Shown piece by piece: positions 7,424 through 11,056 of a stretch of 11,056 nucleotides of DNA. Each line of letters begins with the position of its first letter. The stretch's first letter is position 1. The position numbers were made by a program, and so were the translations under genes. The notes beneath the pieces were generated by a model, which was given only the letters and a program-made list of their open reading frames with translations, searched no databases and was not told the DNA's origin. This DNA comes from Legionellales bacterium (GTDB lineage: Bacteria > Pseudomonadota > Gammaproteobacteria > Legionellales > Legionellaceae): positions 1 through 11,056 of the forward strand of contig JAGVJT010000141.1 in NCBI GenBank assembly GCA_020050955.1. Direction: 5' to 3'.

Positions 7424-8974
7424 TTACCAACTTGGTAGATAAAGTTGTTGCGCTTTTTCAGCACTTGTGACCGGTGCTTGATGATTTTGTTGTTCAAGCA
7501 ACGTTCCCCAATTTGTTCGTGCAGCCATGTCTTCTTTAATTTGTTTTGGCACAACATCATGACCGTTTCGAATCGGCCAGCCGCCACCTAAAGCACGGTA
7601 TAAGGCGACCAAAGCTAAAGGCACTTCACCTTGCGCATTAACAAGGGATGTCTGAACGCGCAATTGTTGTTGCTCTGCATTCAACACTGTCGTGTAATCC
7701 GATTCACCTTCTTTATAGCGAATAAGCGTTAATTTTGTAGCGCGTATGGCAGAGCGACTCGCTTTAATTAAAAATGCTTCTGTTTTTTGTGCTTCACCAT
7801 AACGTGTGATGCTGTCTTGTGCTTCTTGTTGCGCAACTAAAACGACGTTTAAATAATTCAGTAAAGCTTGTTGAAACACTGCATCCTGAACACGCACCGC
7901 ATTGGTAATTTGTCCATAATTTAACAAGGGCCAACTCAAAGCAGGGCCTGCAGTAATCGAGCGATTTGACCAATTAAACATGTCACTCATTGACGAACCA
8001 TTGATGGTATTTGACGCAAAAGAGAAAGAGCCTGTTAACGACAAGGCAGGATAGAGATTCGCTTTCACAGCACCAATTGCATCTGATTGTGCAATCGCAT
8101 CTAATCGTGCTTGATGAACATCGGGACGTTTCGCAAGCATTTCTTTAGGAATACCTACCGCAACATGCGAAGGTGCTCTCGGAATACGCCGCTTCGCCTC
8201 CAATAAGGTATCAATCTTTGACGGCACGGTACCTAATAAAACAGCTAACATGTCTTTTTGATGTTGCAAGTCACTCATCAAGGATGGCAGCTGAGATTGC
8301 GTCTCAGCTAGTTCTGTTTGCGCCTGCTCCACGTCTAATAAACTAATTTGACCTGAGCGATAACGCGATTGTGTGAGCTTCAAACTCATTGTTTGTAGTT
8401 GAATATTATCTTGTGTGATTTTAATTAATGCTTCGTTGGTGCGAATACTGATATACGCAGTCGCAATGTCTGCAGTTAACGTGACAAGGGCCGCGTCATA
8501 CGCAGCTAACGATGCCAAAAATTTGGCGTCATTCGAGGCAATAGCGCGTCGATACTTGCCCCAAAAATCCACTTCCCAATTCGCGACAAATCCCAATTGA
8601 GCCGCATCAAAGTGAGAAGGTAAAACATCTTGTAAATAACTACCGCCCATTCGATAGTAATTATAACTACCGGTTAAAGCTTGCTGCTGCGGATACAAGC
8701 TTCCAACCGTTTGAGCGAGTTGTGCACGTGTTTGCAAAACACGAACACCGGCCATTTGCACCGATAAATTTGAGCGATAACCTTCGTTGATCAAAGCTGT
8801 TAAATTCGCATCATGAAAAACATCCCACCAGCTCGCATCTTTCGCAGGTGTTTCTTTCACAGCATGGCTTGACCAGTGCTTTTCAACGATAGTTTTAGGA
8901 TTATGGTAGTCAGGACCCACCATCATGCAGGCATTTAACAATAAACACCCGGTCATGGTCATTTTTTTTAGCAT
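7424..8974 (-). CDS. Outer-membrane efflux lipoprotein (NodT/OprM-type TolC-like factor)
   Basis: The exit channel of the pump, 516 residues. A lipoprotein signal ends at Cys16 (LLLNAC). Met follows the Cys, so no inner-membrane retention signal is seen. The family hallmark GPDYHNP follows at residues 20-26. Two tandem outer-membrane-efflux repeats fill ~55-250 and ~275-460. They contain NWEVDFWGKYRRA (132-144), RYRSGQISLLDVEQAQTEL (204-222), AKRPDVHQAR (281-290), YPALSLTGSFSF (308-319) and the closing VALYRALGGGW (456-466). The first gene of the operon here is the channel, unlike the common adaptor-pump-channel order. The start at 8974 is fixed by the signal peptide; no in-frame start exists upstream before a stop. 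Its Shine-Dalgarno TAAGGA is 13 bases away, too far for normal use, and is instead ideally placed for a mini-ORF overlapping the start. Confidence 0.94.
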   Translation of the reverse strand: MLKKMTMTGCLLLNACMMVGPDYHNPKTIVEKHWSSHAVKETPAKDASWWDVFHDANLTALINEGYRSNLSVQMAGVRVLQTRAQLAQTVGSLYPQQQALTGSYNYYRMGGSYLQDVLPSHFDAAQLGFVANWEVDFWGKYRRAIASNDAKFLASLAAYDAALVTLTADIATAYISIRTNEALIKITQDNIQLQTMSLKLTQSRYRSGQISLLDVEQAQTELAETQSQLPSLMSDLQHQKDMLAVLLGTVPSKIDTLLEAKRRIPRAPSHVAVGIPKEMLAKRPDVHQARLDAIAQSDAIGAVKANLYPALSLTGSFSFASNTINGSSMSDMFNWSNRSITAGPALSWPLLNYGQITNAVRVQDAVFQQALLNYLNVVLVAQQEAQDSITRYGEAQKTEAFLIKASRSAIRATKLTLIRYKEGESDYTTVLNAEQQQLRVQTSLVNAQGEVPLALVALYRALGGGWPIRNGHDVVPKQIKEDMAARTNWGTLLEQQNHQAPVTSAEKAQQLYLPSW

Positions 8975-8993
8975 ACCCGCATCGACGTCCTTA
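8968..8993 (-). promoter_or_regulatory. Ribosome site with 4-codon mini-ORF overlapping the channel-gene start
   Basis: TAAGGA (8988-8993) stands 5 bases before an ATG at 8982-8980. That ATG opens M-R-V-C-stop, with TAA at 8970-8968. The channel gene's own ATG (8974-8972) lies inside the mini-ORF in another frame, 13 bases from the same TAAGGA. Ribosomes would most readily start the mini-ORF, stop just past the true start, and re-initiate. Alternatively, the site simply serves the later ATG with long spacing. The layout is seen directly; a control role is inferred. Confidence 0.4.
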
Positions 8994-8995
8994 TC

Positions 8996-9015
8996 TCATG
9001 CCACGCATGATTTTA
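8996..9015 (-). promoter_or_regulatory. Putative efflux-operon promoter with a perfect palindrome at its start site
   Basis: On the minus strand, TAAAAT (9010-9015) is a good -10 hexamer, but the -35 seventeen bases upstream (TTTTAA) is poor. Just downstream is a perfect inverted repeat, TCATGC-CAC-GCATGA (8996-9010), six base pairs around three bases. It would cover the predicted transcript start near 9003. A repressor site is a reasonable guess, since efflux operons are usually repressed by TetR- or MarR-type proteins, but no regulator gene is in view. Confidence 0.3.
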
Positions 9016-9099
9016 TCTGCTCATGTCGTTTATTAAAAAACACTTATCTCTTAACAAGCCCATGTTCAGAGACAGGATTCATCATCGCATAAATAAACA

Positions 9100-9120
9100 G
9101 GTAAGCGATAGAGTCGCACC
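9100..9120. repeat. Small imperfect inverted repeat in the divergent spacer
   Basis: GGT-AA-GCGA, loop TAGAG, TCGC-ACC: a seven-pair stem with a two-base bulge, midway between the divergent efflux operon and the oxidoreductase gene. No U-tract follows on either strand, so it is not a terminator. It could be a protein site or chance. Confidence 0.25.
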
Positions 9121-9128
9121 AGGATAAA

Positions 9129-9157
9129 TTTATGCTCCCAACACAACCTTGTATATT
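9129..9157 (+). promoter_or_regulatory. Candidate promoter for the old yellow enzyme gene
   Basis: TATATT (9152-9157) is a fair -10 with TTTATG (9129-9134) seventeen bases upstream as a weak -35. This would place the transcript start near 9164, about 47 bases before the ATG. Other AT-rich hexamers nearby are nearly as good, so the exact site is uncertain. Confidence 0.25.
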
Positions 9158-9210
9158 GATTAAAATCCATGAAAAATAAGCACACAACGAATAACATCTG
9201 AAGACTTTTG

Positions 9211-10311
9211 ATGAATTACTTACAATCCCCTTTCACCTTTAAAAATGGCGTCGTCTCGAAAAATCCAATTGCTTTATCACCGCTCACCAACACCCAAAGC
9301 CATCTTGATGGCACACTTGGCCCTGACGAACGACATTGGTTATTGCGCCAAGCCCGCGGAGGGTTTGGTATTATCACAACATGCGCCGCCTACATTGAGC
9401 CTTACGCAAAAGCATGGAATGGACAATTAGGTATCAATAGCGAACACATGCAACCTGCGCTGAAAGAACTAACCACATCACTCAAGAAAGAGGGTAGCAT
9501 CAACATCATGCAGCTTTTTCATGCAGGTGTGCGCGCACCTTCAGCTATCACAGGTAGACAACCTATGAGCGCGAGTGAATTCGAATTACCCATTGCAGGT
9601 TTTGAAAAGCCACGAGCGATGACTTTAGACGACATTCATATGCAAATTCAATATTTTGCCAATGCCACGAAACGTGCGCTCGAAGCAGGTTTTGATGGTG
9701 TCGAAATTCATGGTGCTAACGGCTATTTATTGACACAATTTTTTAGCACACAAACCAATTTACGTGACGATGACTATGGTGGCTCTTGGGTGAATCGTGC
9801 TCGATTTTGTCGACAAATTGTTAAAGCTTGTCGCGACATTGTCCCACGCTCTTTCATCATCGGCATTCGATTACTTGCAGAAGGCGAAGGTCTTGATTTA
9901 GATGAAAACATCCAATTGTCTGAATGGCTAGTCGACGATGGGATTGACTATATTAGCTTGTCATTACGTGACTCATTAGCGACGCCTCAAAAATACACGC
10001 ATCAATCACAAAAACCAATGGTTCGTTATTTTAAAGACCGCCTAAACGATAATGTAGCATTAATTGTCGGAGGTGGCATTCAAACATTAGCGCAAGCAGA
10101 AGCAACGCTGAAGCATGGCGCAAGCATTATTACATTAGGACGCACAGCAATTGGAAATCCAGAATGGCCAAAGCGTCTTTATCAGCCAAACTTTACACCC
10201 GTCGCACCACCTTATCATGCGACCTATTTGCAAAAAACAGGAATAAGTGAAACATTTATTCGTTATCTGGAAAATATGCCTTCTGGGTTTGTTTTACAAC
10301 CGCCTACGTAA
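9211..10311 (+). CDS. Old yellow enzyme family FMN-dependent ene-reductase / NADH:flavin oxidoreductase
   Basis: A cytoplasmic TIM-barrel flavoenzyme that would reduce activated C=C bonds or other electrophiles using NAD(P)H. The ATG at 9211 (366 aa) has GAAG seven bases upstream; the adjacent in-frame TTG at 9208 is a poorer start. In ATG numbering, the N-terminal FMN strand is ALSPLTNTQS (21-30). The active-site segment is EIHGANGYLLTQFFS with His167, Asn170 and Tyr172, the His/Asn pair that anchors substrate in the OYE group. TNLRDDDYGGSWVNRARF (182-199) is the family signature. GGGI (287-290) and GR (310-311) bind the FMN phosphate. There is no iron-sulfur or second flavin domain, so it is not a full 2,4-dienoyl-CoA reductase. 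It is transcribed away from the efflux operon across a 236-base spacer, which hints at shared xenobiotic response. The substrate is unknown. Confidence 0.93.
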   Translation: MNYLQSPFTFKNGVVSKNPIALSPLTNTQSHLDGTLGPDERHWLLRQARGGFGIITTCAAYIEPYAKAWNGQLGINSEHMQPALKELTTSLKKEGSINIMQLFHAGVRAPSAITGRQPMSASEFELPIAGFEKPRAMTLDDIHMQIQYFANATKRALEAGFDGVEIHGANGYLLTQFFSTQTNLRDDDYGGSWVNRARFCRQIVKACRDIVPRSFIIGIRLLAEGEGLDLDENIQLSEWLVDDGIDYISLSLRDSLATPQKYTHQSQKPMVRYFKDRLNDNVALIVGGGIQTLAQAEATLKHGASIITLGRTAIGNPEWPKRLYQPNFTPVAPPYHATYLQKTGISETFIRYLENMPSGFVLQPPT

Positions 10312-10351
10312 TATCGTTTGTATAAGAAATCAATGATTGTTTGAAGTGACC

Positions 10352-10391
10352 ATTGTGTGCTATTAATAACCAAAGTAAAATAGCGCACAAT
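10352..10391. repeat. 13-bp inverted repeat (putative operator) over the downstream promoter
   Basis: Left arm ATTGTGTGCTATT (10352-10364) and right arm AATAGCGCACAAT (10379-10391) pair at 13 positions, with one G-T, around a 14-base spacer. A further copy-like AATAGCACGC follows at 10389-10398, making three AATAGC motifs in one orientation or its complement. The arms cover the -35 and the end of the -10 of the promoter below, which is the usual geometry for a repressor site. As RNA it could also fold, but no U-tract follows. Confidence 0.5.
10353..10381 (+). promoter_or_regulatory. Candidate sigma-70-type promoter for the right-edge gene
   Basis: TTGTGT (10353-10358), a 17-base spacer, and TAAAAT (10376-10381). 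The -10 matches the consensus at five of six positions and the -35 at three of six, with ideal spacing. The predicted start near 10388 gives a leader of about 32 bases. The inverted repeat 10352-10391 coincides with it. Confidence 0.42.
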
Positions 10392-10419
10392 AGCACGCCA
10401 AACTCACTGAGAGAAAATG

Positions 10420-11056
10420 ATGTTAAATACATGGCAACAACGATTTCCTGAGGCTTTTGAAAAGCATCGTTACGCGCTACGCGAAAAAGTCACAATTCAG
10501 AAAACCGCCGCAGACACATTGGATTTTCTCGAGTCACATGCATTACTCGACGAAAAAACACTGCACCTTGTTTTAGGAAACATGCCAGATGAAACCGAAC
10601 AGCTTTTTTATACATTGCAATTAATGCACGAGCAACACTGTCTTGATACGCAAACACTCGCGCGTCTTTGCGATATAAAGTTTTATGACTTTATACAAAG
10701 CATTCAAACGTTATCTGATGAACTTCGAACATCAAGGAATTTACGCCGCCTTCTTGCTGTAAACGATCCTCAAACATGCGCAAGCTTCATAGAAAACATG
10801 CATCGTGGGCATGCTGATCAAATAACAATCGATGCTTTTTTAGATCAAGAGCCAGCATTAGATGCATTATCTCAAGCATTAATATTATTTGAACTCGCAC
10901 AAAACGTTTATTCACTTGAAAATTTACCTGTGATTCATACACTCACGACATTTTTTACAAATCCTTTAATGCAAGCCATGTTTACGACTAGAAATCGTAG
11001 TTTTTCAGATTATCAAGAACCTTACGAGCACTTATCACATCAACATGCAGCCCATC
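10420..11056 (+). CDS. Unrecognised mainly helical protein, 3' end beyond the window
   Basis: A clean reading frame of 212 codons runs off the right edge. Two consecutive in-frame ATGs (10417 and 10420) are possible starts; the second sits six bases after GAGAG and is preferred. There is no signal peptide or membrane helix, so the product should stay in the cytoplasm or leave by a signal-less route. The sequence is rich in Leu, Gln, His, Asp and Glu and looks almost entirely alpha-helical (for example residues 13-75 and 93-115). A short basic patch, LRTSRNLRRLL, lies at 102-112. No catalytic motif or known domain was recognised. The gene has its own promoter and operator-like repeat, separating it from the oxidoreductase. 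In Legionellales such orphan proteins are sometimes translocated effectors, but nothing in the visible part proves this, and a C-terminal secretion signal would be outside the window. Confidence 0.8.
   Translation, partial: MLNTWQQRFPEAFEKHRYALREKVTIQKTAADTLDFLESHALLDEKTLHLVLGNMPDETEQLFYTLQLMHEQHCLDTQTLARLCDIKFYDFIQSIQTLSDELRTSRNLRRLLAVNDPQTCASFIENMHRGHADQITIDAFLDQEPALDALSQALILFELAQNVYSLENLPVIHTLTTFFTNPLMQAMFTTRNRSFSDYQEPYEHLSHQHAAH

Noticed and set aside
7419..7430. TTG at 7430 as the start of the membrane-fusion protein.
   Set aside because: It adds only four residues, overlaps the upstream stop, and an ATG follows at 7418 with a normal basic start before the membrane anchor.
10312..10351. 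Intrinsic terminator after the old yellow enzyme gene.
   Set aside because: Only a very short palindrome (CAATGATTG) is seen, with no GC-rich stem or U-tract.
1..11056. Mobile element, CRISPR array, tRNA or prophage attachment site.
   Set aside because: No transposase or integrase frames, no regularly spaced direct repeats, no cloverleaf-like tRNA sequence and no terminal repeats were found on reading through.

Overview
The window reads as an accessory stretch of a gammaproteobacterial chromosome with a moderately AT-leaning base composition (judged by eye, roughly 40-45% GC). The style of the genes suggests a Legionellales-type organism (Legionella, Coxiella, Berkiella and relatives): secreted proteins with a cysteine-containing N-terminal domain ahead of a propeller, an S53 peptidase, and a helical orphan protein at the right edge. 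That taxonomic placement is inference from recalled family style, not a search result. No rRNA, tRNA, CRISPR array, transposase or integrase was seen.

Left part (1-2896, minus strand): two genes read leftward with a 31-base gap, probably one transcript. The upstream gene (1751-2896) encodes an exported protein with a small four-cysteine domain followed by six ~40-residue propeller-like repeats carrying Asp-box motifs. The downstream gene (1-1719, cut by the window edge) encodes an exported sedolisin-type (S53) serine-carboxyl peptidase with its activation pro-domain and all catalytic residues visible. Both are predicted to be exported, so a secreted protease plus a secreted propeller partner is the natural reading.

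Spacer 2897-3108: it holds a hairpin that could end the efflux transcript, and a minus-strand 48-codon GTG-start frame (2933-3079) that reads like a glycine-rich small protein. Its status is uncertain.

Middle (3109-8974, minus strand): a compact tripartite efflux operon in the order outer-membrane factor, membrane-fusion protein, RND pump. The first two genes are separated by 5 bases and the last two share ATGA. All three proteins look full length, and the proton-relay residues of the pump are present. Together they would form a pump spanning inner membrane, periplasm and outer membrane. No regulator gene lies in the window.

Divergent spacer 8975-9210: it contains the putative efflux promoter, a perfect 15-base palindrome near its predicted start, and an unusual 4-codon mini-ORF with an ideal Shine-Dalgarno that overlaps the outer-membrane-factor start codon.

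Right part (9211-11056, plus strand): a single-domain old yellow enzyme family FMN oxidoreductase, then a spacer with a 13-bp inverted repeat laid exactly over a good promoter, then the first 212 codons of an unrecognised helical protein that runs off the window.
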